Shown here: piece after piece, positions 43,803 through 56,630 of the stretch
How positions within the stretch are numbered: position 1 is the first letter of the stretch
Layout: every line of letters starts with the position of its first letter
Translations under genes and position numbers: made by a program
Notes under the pieces: model-generated
Databases searched by the model: none
Seen by the model: the letters and a program-made list of their open reading frames with translations, nothing else
What the model was told of the DNA's origin: nothing
Origin: Chelydra serpentina
Taxonomy: Eukaryota; Chordata; Testudines; Chelydridae
Assembly: GCA_037349315.1 (NCBI GenBank)
Contig: JBAIAC010000035.1
Coordinates: 7,082,501-7,146,500 of the forward strand
DNA: 64,000 nt
Direction of reading: 5' to 3'

Positions 43803-44084
43803 GGGTATGGCTACACTTAACATGGTACAGCTGTGCCGCTACAGAGATTCAGTGTAGATGCTACCTACGCCAACGGGAAGGTTTCTCCCAAGTCCCATTG
43901 CTGTAGGTAATCCACCTCCCCAAGAGGCTGTAGCTAGGTCAATGGAAGACTTCTTCAGTTGACCTAGCACTGTCTACACCGGGGGTTAGGTCACTGTAGC
44001 AGTGTCTCTTCAGGGGGGGTGTGGATTTTTCATGCCCCTGAGAGAAATAGATGTGCCGATGTGAGTTCCCAGTGTAGACCAGCC
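43803..44084. mobile_element. PIF/Harbinger-type MITE, sister of 1327-1598
   Basis: The left end GGGTATGGCTACACTTA mirrors AGTGTAGACCAGCC. The interior 'gtaggtaatccacctcccc' and 'tgacctagcactgtctacac' match the upstream copy. The flanks are TCT on both sides, a 3-bp duplication of unusual sequence. Confidence 0.75.
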
Positions 44085-44343
44085 TCTGTGTCTGCTCTTA
44101 ATGACTAGTTGCCTGAGCTGAGTCAGCCTGGCCCTCTAGCCACCTTGTGTTTGAGGGTGTGATGGGAACAAAGGCGCACTGAGTCGTGGCTCTGGGCAGT
44201 TCCCTTGCTGCTGCCCCACTGGCTCCTTGCAGGGAAGGAGGCAGGGCCCAAGAAGTGCCCGCTCCCTGATCGCTGACAGTTGGCGGAAGGGCTAAATATG
44301 TCTTTCCCCCAACTGTGATGTACTGATTTTGTACGGGTGATGA

Positions 44344-44357
44344 TGCCCTCTAGTGGC
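44344..44357 (-). promoter_or_regulatory. CTCF-like motif, minus strand
   Basis: On minus the sequence is CCACTAGAGGGCAT, matching the CTCF core except the last position. It may belong to a dispersed repeat (about 44316-44580). It points opposite to the motifs at 3419 and 20930. Confidence 0.4.
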
Positions 44358-44601
44358 TGGTCCAGAGAGGATGTGGGATCTACTGTTAGCTAGGGAACTT
44401 CACCTTTAGCTCAAGCTCTGTAAAGCTGAAAGCAGTGTTCTAAACCCATCTCCCCAAATGTGTACTGACTTATCTAGTAGCTGGGTCTGTTATCTTCAGC
44501 TTTATGCCCTAACGGCTGCCCAGTCTTCCTAGTGGGCATAAGAGCTAGCCCAGGGAAGGGGTCTGGCCCTCAGCCCCCTGCTTGAGCCATACTTGGTTGA
44601 T

Positions 44602-44715
44602 TCATAGATTCCAAGGCCAGATGGGACCATTACGATCATCTGATCTGATGACTAGTATAAGATAGGCCATAGAATACCCTCCGGCCTGTGTTTAAAGGTT
44701 TTGAGTTCAGTTGTT
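44602..44715 (-). repeat. CR1-like LINE tail
   Basis: On + it reads 'gattcatagattccaaggcc' then 'agatgggaccattacgatca', the reverse of a CR1 3' tail of a different subfamily from the one at 705. Confidence 0.65.
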
Positions 44716-44829
44716 AATAGCACGACATTTTCCCCTTCTGGATGAGTAGCAGATGGCTGGATGGCTCCACGGCTGGATGGCTATGCTTTTGTGTAATTCG
44801 TGTCGTCCATCCTTACCCTACCTGTGTGA

Positions 44830-45230
44830 GCTCACAGTAGAGCAGGGTGAAATTCTTCCACTAAAATTTCCTTCAGCAAAAAATGCAGACTCAGCAATGC
44901 TGGAATGTTCTGGGAATTTGTGTTGAACTGTTTTAGAAAAATTCTTAAAAAAAACCAAACCAAAACACAATCTACAAAAACGTTTTGGTTTGACACCTTC
45001 AAAATGAAACATTTTTATTTTTTTTCTGTTCTGAACAATTTTTTAACCATTTCCTGCAATTTTATTTTAAATTCAAAAAGGTTTAAAAATGCACAATTGA
45101 AACAAAACCATTTGATTTCAGCTGAAACAAAATGTTTTGTTTGTGCCAAAATTAATAATTTTTTTTTGAGCTTTCAAAATTGCCAGCGAACCAAAAAAAT
45201 CCATTATTTGCCCAGTTCGCACCATCTTAG
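44830..45230. repeat. AT-rich dispersed-repeat-like segment
   Basis: Dense A/T runs with recurring 'aaaacattttg' and 'caaaatg'-type words on both strands, unlike the flanks. Probably an old repeat; the family is not named. Confidence 0.35.
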
Positions 45231-45984
45231 GTGCGCTCTCTGTGGCTGGTAGCCCTCGAAAGAGGTCAAAATCAGTCAGACTAGGTGAGAAAGAGTTTCC
45301 AGTTCTAGGACCTGCACTACCTCCCGTTGGAGTCAATGGAAAACCGCCCATTGCCTTGTGGGAGCTGGAACAGGCCTTTATATAACTGGGAGGAAAGGGG
45401 ATCACTTGTGACATGAACTAGAAATAAGCTGAGCATTAAGGACTGGTCTGAAGTCTGGGGTGGAGCAGCCTCATCTCTCAATAGGATATATGGCCAGGCC
45501 ACTTTTATATGGCGAGCAAAACGAGGCCTATACTCAATTTGGTGTCCTTCTGTCAGTAACATGATAATTTTAAATACTGCTTCTGATCAATTCCAAAATT
45601 TCAGGGAATGTTCTAGGAATCACTGGGCAGAATCCTTTTGATTTTGGTGGAAAAATGGAAGAGAAAGAGAGCGCAAGGCATCTGGTTAGCAGACTCATTG
45701 GTGGATAATTAATTTTCTATAGATCAAAGAACCAGTTGATAGCAACCTTTAACTCCTCCTAGTACAACACCCCAATATCAGATCTGCCTTTTGCTACAGT
45801 AGAGTTTAAACCCTAAATAACTGATCTGCCAGCTTAAAAAAAAGAAACAATAATTGTAAGGGGAAAGAGGAGGATACACGCAGACCCTAGCGTTATGGGG
45901 ATGGAGAATAGGAGGCCCTAGTATGAGGGAAGGAGGAATCAGGGGCAACCAAGTATACGACCCTCTAGTGATAGTATTTGTAAT

Positions 45985-46065
45985 TATTTATTTATATCAC
46001 TGTAGCACAGGGAGTCATGGACCAGGAGCCTACTGAGCTAGGCCCTCTACATGCTTTATCATCAA
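45985..46065 (-). repeat. MIR/L2-like tail
   Basis: On + 'gtagcacagggagtcatgga' and 'gagctaggccctctacatgc' follow the reverse of the MIR/L2-like tail. Confidence 0.4.
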
Positions 46066-46100
46066 CCTGGCTTATTGAGTGCCCCAGCCACTACGACTTT

Positions 46101-46225
46101 GACATGCTTGGGCAGGACCTGAGAGTTGACCATGTCCCCTTGTTAGGGGGATAATGGGAATGAGGGCATCTTATCACGCTTCACTCCTATGTTAATAAAG
46201 AAGTTTAGTCTGAAGGTCTCTGCTT
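46101..46225 (+). repeat. Unnamed repeat with AATAAA, copy 2
   Basis: Second copy of the unit at 42541, with 'gttaataaagaag' near its end. Confidence 0.55.
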
Positions 46226-47457
46226 TTTTGCCTGCTAAAATCTGCTTTTCTTCTGCATTGGTGCCAATTAGATCTTGATCTGTGGAATATGCATACTCCC
46301 ATTGTTTGTGGATTGTTGGGTATTCAATAAGTTCTATCTCCATGTATTGATTTCAAGTCTGCAGTTGACCTGAGGAGTCTGCAGAGCTTTGCTAACATCT
46401 TGCATTTCCATTAGCTTGGCATTGCTGCTGTCGTGTGAAAGATGTTTCTTGCCTACAAGAACATTTATGGCTTTCTGCAAATGCTGTTGTGTTTTAGAGC
46501 TGTCCTCACAAAATGACTGGAAAGATTCAGTCCTCCTGAAGAGTAATTTGCAGATAACTTTCACTGTAAGTAGGATCCCACAGTACGACGCACACAGGAG
46601 AGGGTTTGGCTTTTCTTTGGGGTGGATGTAAGTGTTCCTAGTGGGAAAATAAGATTTAAGATTAAATAGATTGTGACATAACCTTTTCAAAGCTTATTAA
46701 ACAAGAAAATGCAACAATCATGATTAAAATTCAATAAGTGGTGTTTTTCTAATAAACAGTATTGAGAACTGTTCCACAGCAAAGCCTAATTAATACAATA
46801 TGTGTTAAAGGAATTAATCTGTTTAAAAGCAGAAACTTTCCATGCACCAAACCAAGACACACAAACACAAGAGTAATAGCAGCCACTATCTAAACCAAAG
46901 AGGAAGAGGGAAACTTGCTTTTTCTTTCTGGACAGATCCTACGCTTTTATGGGGAGTGCCTAGAAACCGCGATCAGAGGCACCAGAGAAGGGGCTATAAC
47001 CAGAAGTAAATTGAAGCCCTTTCCCTTTTTGCTGTGAAATATGTATGTTTTAATACACGTGTATGAGAGAGAATAGGTTTCTAGTGTACTCATTTTTTCA
47101 CAGGGGCAGCAATTTCTTCAGTTGCTCTGTGATCATGGGTGCCAGATTTGTATCATTTTTGGTGGTGCCCAAAACGGGTCCAAGCAGAGCTGTTCCATCC
47201 ATAGGGTGGGCCCCGTGCTCCAGGGGGGCGCGGAGTCCAGAGCAGCCAGGAGAGTTAGCAGGGGGCCTGGCGCCAGAAGCAGCGGGCGACGTTCCTGAAT
47301 ACTAGTGGAGCACAGGCACCACGGGCCACCCCCTGCCTATGTCTGTGGCAGCACTGGTTCCATTCCCTACGATCAGCCAGTCAGAATGCCACAACGTCAA
47401 AAAAAAAATATTTTTGTTGGGCTTGGCAGTTTGTTTAACTGAGTTGACCACCATTGT
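46226..47457. other. Intron 2 segment, nothing recognised
   Basis: No family identified. A GC-richer patch at 47170-47320 has no clear origin. Confidence 0.4.
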
Positions 47458-47645
47458 GGTAGGGGCCCTCCATGTAGATAAGTGACAATCCCTATCCCAG
47501 AGAGTTTACAATCTCAATACGCAAGAGAACCAAAGGGCTGGAGGAAGTTAGTATCCCCATTTTACAGATGGGGCACAGAGAGAGTAAATGACTTGTCCCG
47601 AGTCGCACAGGAAATCTAAGGCGAAGCGGGGAGCTGAACACAGCT
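47458..47645 (-). repeat. MIR-type SINE
   Basis: On + 'ccatgtagataagtgacaat', 'tccccattttacagatgggg' and 'gtaaatgacttgtcccgagt' are the reverse complement of MIR core and tail. Confidence 0.75.
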
Positions 47646-48183
47646 CTTCTGAGTGTGTGTTTGATGCTCTTTCTTTATTGACCGAAGCAATGTTCCTTAG
47701 TTCTGGTTGGAATGTCTCACTGACATTATCAGAGGGTTTTAGACCTTATGTGGTGATGAAGATTTTAGAAATAGATCACGAAACCCTTAGGGCAAAATTC
47801 ACTTTGAAGCTCCAGTTCAGTATTAACTTACTCATTTATTCATTCGTTGGTGTGCTGATAAGCATCCTACAGGGGAGTGCTTCAGTTCTTCTTGTCTCCC
47901 ATGTTTCTGTTGGGGGGTGCACTGTGGACTGGAATATGTGATGTGGAAAAGGGGAGCACCCTTGCATGATATAAAACAGGGAGACTTAAAGGGAATAATT
48001 TGATTGTAAATGAATGCTGACCTTAGCTGGAATAACATGCATTCTTATCCTCTTTTGATGTGTAGTCAAGAGGGAGCGGTTTGGCAGCTTCTCTCTCCAA
48101 ATGCAAAATCCTTCACTCAGGGGCATCACAGGGATTTGTGATCCTTCCTGTAGAACTCCATAAGCCAACTGGAGGATTACACT

Positions 48184-48487
48184 GAGAATACGTCTACACT
48201 AATGGAAGCGTGTAGAGAACAGACACTACACATGCAGCTAGCACCTTCTAAGTAGGAGTGTAGATGGGGAGGAACAGCTTAGGTGGGTAGAGTTACACAC
48301 CTGAACCCACAGGGTCTATATGCTTCATGGCTCTCTCTGCACCCAAGTAGGGCCTCCCATGTCTGTGCTGCTATCTTCGTAGTATAGTGTCCCACTGCCT
48401 CCCTCCTGCTGGAGCCTTTTGCTGCAGCATGTAGCTACATACGGAGTGCCTGTACTCTACACGCTGCCCTAGGTGCCGGCATAGCCT
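48184..48487. mobile_element. Possible Harbinger-type MITE
   Basis: 'gagaatacgtctacact' at the left and 'ccggcatagcctgag' at the right resemble the other Harbinger-type ends, but the mirror match is weak and no duplication is clear. Confidence 0.4.
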
Positions 48488-48489
48488 GA

Positions 48490-50134
48490 GACATAAATAC
48501 AGTATTTTAATCTGGGACAGATGCTGTGCTTTTTATGTTTGTGAAAGGAAAACAAGGCCAGTTTTTTCTTGAGAACCCGTGCTTTGGAAACTCCAAAGAT
48601 GCAACTCCCGGGGGGAATAATTTCAAGTATTGAAAAAATAAAAATTCTGAAACATCATAATTTGTGGCTGAGCAAAATGAGGTATGGTTTCTGTTTCCTG
48701 GATTTGCAGCACCGTAGCAGCTGAGCTTTCAGGGCCCCCTTTGAAGTAAGTGGGAGCTACAGGCACATGTCCAGAGGCAGAATTTGCACTAGCAAACACG
48801 AGTGGAAATTCTACAGACAAAATGTGATGGGGGGTGTAGCGTTGGACGGCACATGAGGTGCCTCAATGAAAGTGGCATATGATGCACTGACATTTTCTTC
48901 TCTTGATTTGGACGGCATGTAGGAAAGGCAACTCATCTTGCAAGCAGCGTGTGGACCAGCTGTCAGGCCACCGATGCTGTGGGCCAGATTCTTAGCTACT
49001 CCGTTCCTGCACTGGAGAAATATTAAATATATTTAAGTATTACAAATATTTTGGGGCTGTGCGAGGCCTTGCCCTGCCTCGGCTGTGGCTGCTCTAATTT
49101 ACACTCTGCTTCCCATAGCCTCCTATGGGCCCTGGGCAGCAGAGAATAGCTGTAGCCCAATGCGCCCTGGCCATGCTCGTGACCTGCCGCAGATCAGCAC
49201 CTCCTACACAGAGCGGTTTGGAGCAGGGCTGGTGCACAGGCTCCCTGCACCAGGGGGCTGTTTTCACCCAGGCCCCTTTTACATGCTGGAGTGGTGGCAA
49301 GGGCCCTTAGTATAACTGGGACTCGGGTCCTGCGTGCGAGGGCGCCGAGTAGGTCAGCTTTGGAGGGGGGCGTTTGGACCAGAGAGAAGGAGCTTGGTTG
49401 TGAAGCAGCAGATCCCAGCTGGACACCACATGGTGCGTGTCCAGTGTTCAGAAATTGCCTTTAATATGCTGTGCGAGGCCAGCGAAATGATAGCTGAGTG
49501 GCAGCTGGGCTTCTCCACGGCCTTACGCAATGAGGTTAATGTAGCCGTGCAGACAATGAACTTTAATGACTTACCTCAGAGGCACTTGGTGCTTGTGCAT
49601 GCACATGTGTGAGGTGGTTTGTTTTTTTTTTAAATATATATATAAATTGACAAACCATTCCCAGTGAAGTGAAGAGTCCCTATTTTAAAGCACATGGGAA
49701 CAGACCCAGGTTCAACTTTCTGCTGAAACGCTGCATTTCCTGGCTTTTGAGAGCTCAGATTCTCAATGTTGATGTTTATCTAACGCCAGCTGTTTGCATG
49801 CAGCGCGGTTGGGTGTTTGAACCTGAGCCCAACTTGTGTTGCGGGGAGGTGATCGCAGTGGGATACCTGTGATTCAGGAGCTTGTGGCAGGAGCAGGAGA
49901 AAGCGAGGCCAAGCGCGTAGGGAAGCAGCAGGCCCTCCCGTCACCTGTGCCCAGAGAATGAGCTTCCAGAGCCCTGGCTTTCCTGTGCTGGCACTGTGCA
50001 GGATGACAGGTGACACAAACTACCTCTCGTGTCCGTCATCACAATGTTGTGACTCATGTCTGCCCGCCTTGGACGTGCGGAGTTTGCGCTAGCGTCAGCA
50101 GGCTGGTTCAGCGGACTTTAGATTTGGATCCGTG
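48490..50134. other. Intron 2 segment, nothing firmly recognised
   Basis: The 49050-49620 part is GC-richer and holds a 92-residue frame (49334-49612) with no family similarity I can see; it may be a decayed repeat. Confidence 0.4.
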
Positions 50135-50736
50135 CTAGGGTTACCACTTTCGACATGCAAAAAAACCGGCACTCACCCACCCCCACATGGCAAGCTCATT
50201 GCAGTCCCAACCACAAAGCAACTCCGCAACCCTCTCCAACAGCCACTCACAGTATCTAGAGAGAGAAGACCCATAGATAAGATGGGTAACACCGCAGTTT
50301 CCTCACTCTTGGGGGACATAAAACCTCTCTCTCACACATTGCGTTGGCATGTTTTTGTTTTTTTTTACAAGAGAAAGAATCTTTACTCAGCTAGGAACTT
50401 TCTCCTTATAACAGCAAGTTACAATCTCCTCTGCAGGCCCAGGTTGCCAGATCTTCCCTTTACACTTCCACAGATACTCAGAACAAACTCATTGGTGGGC
50501 AGACAACTGCTGTATTTTCAACAGTTTTGATTTGTTATAGCTTAAACTGTGAGAGTGGGAACGCTGCAGCATCTTTAGCTGGGCACAGAAACTTCTAACA
50601 TCGGATATCCCAGTGTATTGTGGTAATAATGCAAATCTTTAGACCCACGTAAAAAACCCCTGGCAGATCAAATTATTTTTCTGGCAACTGGCAAATCCAT
50701 AAAAAAACTGGCCAGGCTGGTCAAAGGTAACTCTAG
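50135..50736. mobile_element. Non-autonomous DNA transposon (~600 bp)
   Basis: The left end CTAGGGTTACCACTTT mirrors the right end CAAAGGTAACTCTAG. There is no transposase. The target duplication is not clear, so the superfamily is open, though hAT-type is plausible. Confidence 0.6.
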
Positions 50737-53040
50737 TCCCTGCCCAAGATGATTGAATAGCCCTTGTTCTGAACCTGTCACTTCTATCCTGCCCAGTCAG
50801 CTATTACACGGTTCACAATTTTCTGTAGTTAGAGAGCAAGCGATCTGCTTTGTTCTGCATTTAGTTTCCTTGATGAAGCAACAGAAGACACTTGTACCCT
50901 ATGATGTGTCTTGCTCTTAGAGCTAAGCACTACAAACCATTACACAAATATGTGGGCTAAGAGTATTTTCAACATACCAACCTCTCGGATTTCATTCTGC
51001 TTCAACCAGATGGCCTGGTGTACAGTGTTACAGAAAAATGGTTTTACATTAATAATTTGTCACTTCAACATAAAGTGTCAAGCTGCACACATATAATTTT
51101 AAAGAAATATCCTTTAGAGGGGGCAAGATTACATTATCTTGGGGAAAGCAATGGGAAAGCAAGTTTCTGTACATGCCATTTAATTTCTCGAGAGCTGGCA
51201 CAGTGCCTGGGATATTTGCATTGCTGAAATTAAATTCATACTTGCTACATATACCAAATAGTATCTACATTGAAGTGCACCTTTTCACCTCTGCCCAGAT
51301 GTGGTTTTCCTAGTAGGTGTATTAGAAAGAGACCAGAATGCCAAAGAAAACACAAACTATTCCACTGGATGGGAAAAGAGAATTAATTTCTGTTTCCTAA
51401 AGTGGTGGTGGTTACATTTCACACAGGCAGTTTATACCTAATAAAACTCCATTCTGGAATTTGAAAAAGAAATAGATTTTATATTGGCACTGACGTGTGG
51501 CTTCAGTTGCTAGGTTTTGGTTTCATTCAAACACTTTCTGTGATTCCAGCATTTGACTTCAGAGAAGACACTTTGTTGGAATGCACCAGCAGCATTTTCC
51601 CCCCTCAGAGTCTCTACTTTTATTGTTAGGACTGAAAATTCAGTGGTACTGGGTGGAACACAGGATTATCAAAGCCTTCTTGCAAATCCACAAACGTCTC
51701 TTTTGTTGAAATATGATTGATGGTGATTTTGTTTTGTCTTCCGTTAGGGCAGTAGTGTCTTGGGTTAGGCTGCTGAAGAGGGCAAGTCAAAATAGCAAAG
51801 CTTGATGGTTTTTATACAGCAAGGTCTGGCAATCAGCCCTTAGCGCATCACTTCAGCGTTGCCAGGTTTGAAAGGTATCAGGCTATGATCTCCCCCAGCT
51901 ATGAGCCCCCTACAATAGCTGACTAGCCAGATAGAATCTGTCTGTTAGAAATTGATTTAAGGATATTTACTCAGCATATTGTGGCATGTGATATTGACAG
52001 TTTGTTTTTAACGGTTCTAAAGCTTTAACGTTTTGAATCTCAAAATCTACTGTAATTAAATAATTGTCTAAATTTTCCTGCAACCGTGAAAATGTAAATA
52101 GACAAAAATCTGAAAAAATGGTTAAAAATAAACATCCATGTCCTCCATTGATATTATATAAAAAACAAACCATCGAATTCTGCCAAGCCGACTCATGGGG
52201 TTCAGAGCAGTGAGCTTGCAACCAGAACCCGTTCTGAGTTCAGGCCCCTTTCTCTACAGCGTAACTATTGTTTGGACATTGCTTTTACTAAATCATATGG
52301 AACAAGCTACACAGCAATTCCAGAAAGTCCTAGTTTTAAAGAGGAAAATATGTAGCTTTACATGCGAAAGTGTCTTTTTGTTTGTTAATTTAGGATGCAT
52401 GACTCAAACCTGATGATTTGCAAGTCTAAACATTCCCTGAATGGGTATATCAATGACCTGTTTGTTTAGTGAACTAATTTAGATTTGTTTATGGTGTCCA
52501 CAATGTTTATGGCTGTTCCTAGAACCCTTCTGACAGGCGTATTCATGTGGTTTCACATACCTCAACTTTTTTAAAAAACAAAATAGTTAAATGTTTATTG
52601 AGCAGTTAACCATAAATTAATTGTACCAGATAGAGTTCACCGTTGATGCCTGTATTATTTACCATAAGTGTTTCTGCAGTAAATTACCTTCTCTGTTACT
52701 GCAGCTACTTAGCAGAGACACTGAGGTCATTGGCTTTTGAACACAGAGAGTGGCTGGTTTACTTGCAGTCCAAGATTTTATATATTTATTTAATGCAGGA
52801 GCCTTTTGAGATGGACTTTTTGTTGTTGTTGATGGGAGAATGTTCATTATCAAATTCTATTATTGCTAAAGTTGCATTTTGTTCATTTAATCATGGGAGA
52901 AATTCCAGGACAAGATGCTGTCCCATCTGTTCTTTGGAAAGCACCATATACCCCAATGGTGTTCTGTACAAATATTATTTCTAAAAAGGTTGGGGGAGGG
53001 GCCGTTATCCCTTCTGCGACAGCCCTCCACGCGCACACAG
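50737..53040. other. Intron 2 segment, nothing recognised
   Basis: AT-rich, with no repeat family or supported ORF. Confidence 0.45.
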
Positions 53041-53044
53041 TATT

Positions 53045-53310
53045 ATCATTAATGTTCATATTGGGCAGTGCTTCGAGGTCCCCAAATGAGATTGGAGCTC
53101 CATTGTGCTAAGTGCTGTGCAAACACATTGCAAGTCAGATCCTTATCTGTAATGCTTGCAATCTAAACAAACAAGACAAAGGGCAAGAGAGGGGAAATAT
53201 TATCTCCAATTTGCCAGTGTCTGAGATTAAGTGACTTAGACGAACATCACATAGGAAGTTGTCTGATTGTACATCCCCGGCGTTCCAGTGCAATGCCTTC
53301 ACCACAATCC
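53045..53310 (-). repeat. MIR/L2-like SINE
   Basis: On + 'ccattgtgctaagtgctgtg', 'gaaatattatctccaatttg' and 'ttaagtgacttagacgaaca' read as the reverse complement of a MIR with its tail. Confidence 0.65.
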
Positions 53311-54136
53311 CTTCCATCCTGTCGCTTGGCAGTGAAGAGGCACAACTGGGGATGTATAGCTACCAACTATCCGGCACTGTATGGGTTTAATTCCACTTTA
53401 AGTGGGGGCAGCCCTATATCTTGCAGGACCGTTTCACCATCCCACAAATGACTGGCTGGTAAGATGCTATCTCACCATGTTTTCTAACATGGTGACACGG
53501 ATACGCCACTCGGGGATGTTGCCTCACTGTCATCTCATAAATGAGTTTATCTTGCAGGTCTCTTTTTATCCTACTGAGGTGAAACATCTAGATAATGACT
53601 CCTTCCCAGTTCACTGTTAATTGAGCTAGATAGCATCTCTTACAACCCTGAGTGTGTCTAGATTTGGGCCTTGATCCTACAATACTGAAGTGTGTGCTTA
53701 ACTTCACTCACACCAGCCTCATTGTAATCGATGGAACTACTGGTATGAGTAAAATTAAGCATATGCTTAAGTGTTTGCAGGATCTTGGCTATAGATAGTG
53801 GGCTTGATTCAGCACACCGTCTACTTGCAGAGTGGACTGTGGGTTTGTAAATGTGAATACACAGGGTTTACTGGATGGGGTTTTACATGCATATTGCAAT
53901 ATCTGTTGGAGCAGTGAGGCTAAACAAAAAGCTTTAGTCCTGAATTCTCTTGAGAAACGCTCCTGAAACACTTCATGCATCTAACACTATGATTTTGTCA
54001 TACAGGAGACTAAGCCTTAAATAGATATGGTTTTACAGGCAAGTGACTCCAATAAAACCAGGCAGCGAGCAATATACCGGATAAACAGAATGGTCTCTAG
54101 ATAGAATTCAGAGTGGTAGACATGTTAGTCTGTATC

Positions 54137-54286
54137 AGCAAAAACAACGAGGAGTCCTTGTCGTACCTTAGAGATTAACAAATTTATTTGGCCATAAACT
54201 TTCGTGTGGGTTTTGCCCACGAAAGCTTATGCCCAAATAAATTTGTTAGTCTCTAAGGGCCACAAGGACTCCTCGTTGTTTTTGCT
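54137..54286. repeat. Fold-back copy of the ribozyme-motif repeat
   Basis: Two arms of about 72 bp (54137-54208 and 54214-54286) are inverted copies of the terminal part of the family at 28391 ('agcaaaaacaacgaggagtc' to 'tttatttggccataaac' on the left arm). They meet at 'gtgggttttgcccac', the stem-II hairpin of the ribozyme motif. The CTGANGA half is absent. ATAGAAT occurs on both outer sides (about 54101 and 54289), a possible target duplication. Confidence 0.85.
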
Positions 54287-54289
54287 AAA

Positions 54290-56630
54290 TAGAATGTTTT
54301 TCTGTTTTCCCCACCAGGTCTTTTTGACCAGTTCTGACTTCAGTTAGATGAATATTTTAATCAACGTACATGTTGCTTAATCCATGAGGAAAATACACTT
54401 GAAAGAAAGTTTAGCGTTTGTTTGGAAAGCTTTAAATGGCTCGAATAGTTTTAAACTGAAAACATGCATGTTTATATTAACACGTATCTCTTATTCACCA
54501 CTTCCCAACTTTCAAAGTGAATGCAAAATTAAAGCAGAAATGCAGTCCTTTATAAATGTGGTGGGCAAATATCCAGATGTGTTCCCTCTCAGTCTGAAAT
54601 CTCCTCAATAGAAAACATAGCCCTGACTTTCTGCTCTTCTGTACAGATTGTGTTTGGGGTTTACTAGTATTTTTGCAAGCTGATATATGCACCTGGGTAG
54701 CTTCTAACAAATTAAGAGCTAGTACTGTCCTCTCTTTAAAATCATGCTAGCCCTTTGCTGGTTTTTCCATTGTGCACCCTTTGTAGCTAGCAGTTCAGAG
54801 CAGGTTTAGGTCAGTGGAAACTCCTTTGAAACGATGGCCTTTAAAAAAGAATACTTGCTGCAGTGCAGGCTGTATAGTGATCAAAATGAGTGTGACGTTT
54901 CCCTGGTGTTATCTGGACCGGTGATCTGCTAGGTCACCCCAATCCTCGACTCTGGGAGCCAGCCTTACCCTGCTCTGCTGTGAGAACCCCCACTCCCGGG
55001 CTGTTCACGCACAGCCTCTGGCATGTAAGCTGCTTGGATTGTGCAACCGAATGACACTAGCCAATATCTCCGGTCCCAGACACAACCCTAGGAACCTCTG
55101 TCTTGCAGTGTCCAGTTATGCTCACTGGACGCTGCAAGCTTATATGTGTTTGTCAATTTAAGAAATAAATTGATATGTTCCAGGCTTGTCATCTTGTCTT
55201 TGCCCCCTCACTTCAGGGTCAGGTGAACATTACCTCATCGTGGTCCCTGACTGATGGAGGGAAGTGGGGGGTGACTCACTGGAGAGTCCAGCAGATCCTT
55301 TGCTGCTGCCTAGGCCAGTGTCCTTTGTTCCTGTGAGGCTGGGCTGGGTTCGTCCCATACATGCCCTGATGAGGTGTGAACTGCCCCTCTGTTCCTGGAG
55401 AGTTTTGCCTGGGCTTGTTTTAAGCCATGAGGACACATTTTCAGCCTCATAACTATATACATGAAATTACAACCTATAACATTACTGTAACAACTATGTT
55501 CAGTGCATCATGAGCCTTCCGAAGACACCCAACATACAAACTTTGCATTGGATATCACACAGTCATAGTATAAGGATGAACCAGGGGCGTTCAGGGGGTT
55601 CCCCCGAGACACAGAGTGTCACAGTGAGATATTGCAAAGCTGATGTAATCAACTTTCATAAATTTTAAATCCCATTAATATTGAAGGAAAACATCCTCCG
55701 AAAGTATTTTGAGGAAAAGGAAAATAGCGGTGTGTCCCTATGTCATTGCACAGGGGAGTAAGAGGTGTAAGCGTCCTTGGTATTGCCACTCTGAACATGG
55801 CAGAGACACAGACACCCTGTAGAGCTATTTACTCACCCTTTACCCGTGCAAGTGGGTAAGGACAAAGCGTAGGCTTCTCTCCACTCCGCCACACACAGAC
55901 CAGCACACTGAGCTGGCTTAAGGGAGAAGTAAGCTGCACCCTGCAGAAGGCAGATACTGCCCTATTTCCCCCATGGAGCCAGGGGGAGCTGGGGAAGGAA
56001 TCATGACAGCATCTCCGTTCCCTCCGTAGGCTTCTCCTGGAGTGATGCAGCTATGCACTGCCCCTTATGTCTCGCCAAGTGTAAGTCTCAACCTAACCCT
56101 ATATGAGGATCTCTGTAGAGCTATTAAAGGCTGCAGTATGAGAATATTTCTATTCCTGGAGTGATGACTGTGAGAGGAACTCTCTCTGGAAATTCCCTTC
56201 CTCTCTTCTCCCTAGTCACTGTTTTCAGTTCGTTACTGGAACAACTGGTGTCCTGATCCTCATTGACAGATTTAAGGCTCTTTAAAAGTTGGTTGAAGAC
56301 ATTGTTCTTTCTGGAATTCCAGATAGGATGATGTCATCTAATTACTTAAAAAAACAAGAAGTAGCAGTTTGTCTATGCTATATTTAGGACTCATCTTAAT
56401 TGTATTGGCTTTGCCAAATCAGTTTTTACAGTAAGTTCTAAAATTCAGCCCAAACTTTCAACCTTTGCCTTCTAAAGACGTCCGTACAAGACCCTGACAT
56501 GAGCACTGTGACATGGGCTTCCTTGGAGTTGCCATGTGTGACCATTTGAGGTTCTCGTCTTTACCAGTTCTGAATTGTGGATGATTTTATGAAATTATTA
56601 AATTTATTTAGCTGTGACACAGTACATTTC
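54290..56630. other. Intron 2 segment, nothing firmly recognised
   Basis: The 54890-55630 part has a different, GC-richer texture and may be an old mobile element, but I see no defining ends or protein. Confidence 0.4.

Noticed and set aside
45000..45200. Scaffold/matrix attachment or replication origin from AT-rich runs
   Set aside because: AT-richness alone is not evidence, and the stretch looks like a dispersed repeat.
49334..49612. 92-residue open frame as a small gene
   Set aside because: No recognisable domain or splice context; the surrounding GC-richer stretch looks like decayed repeat.
54890..55630. LTR or endogenous retrovirus fragment
   Set aside because: The texture differs from the flanks, but I see no paired terminal repeats, primer site or retroviral protein motif.
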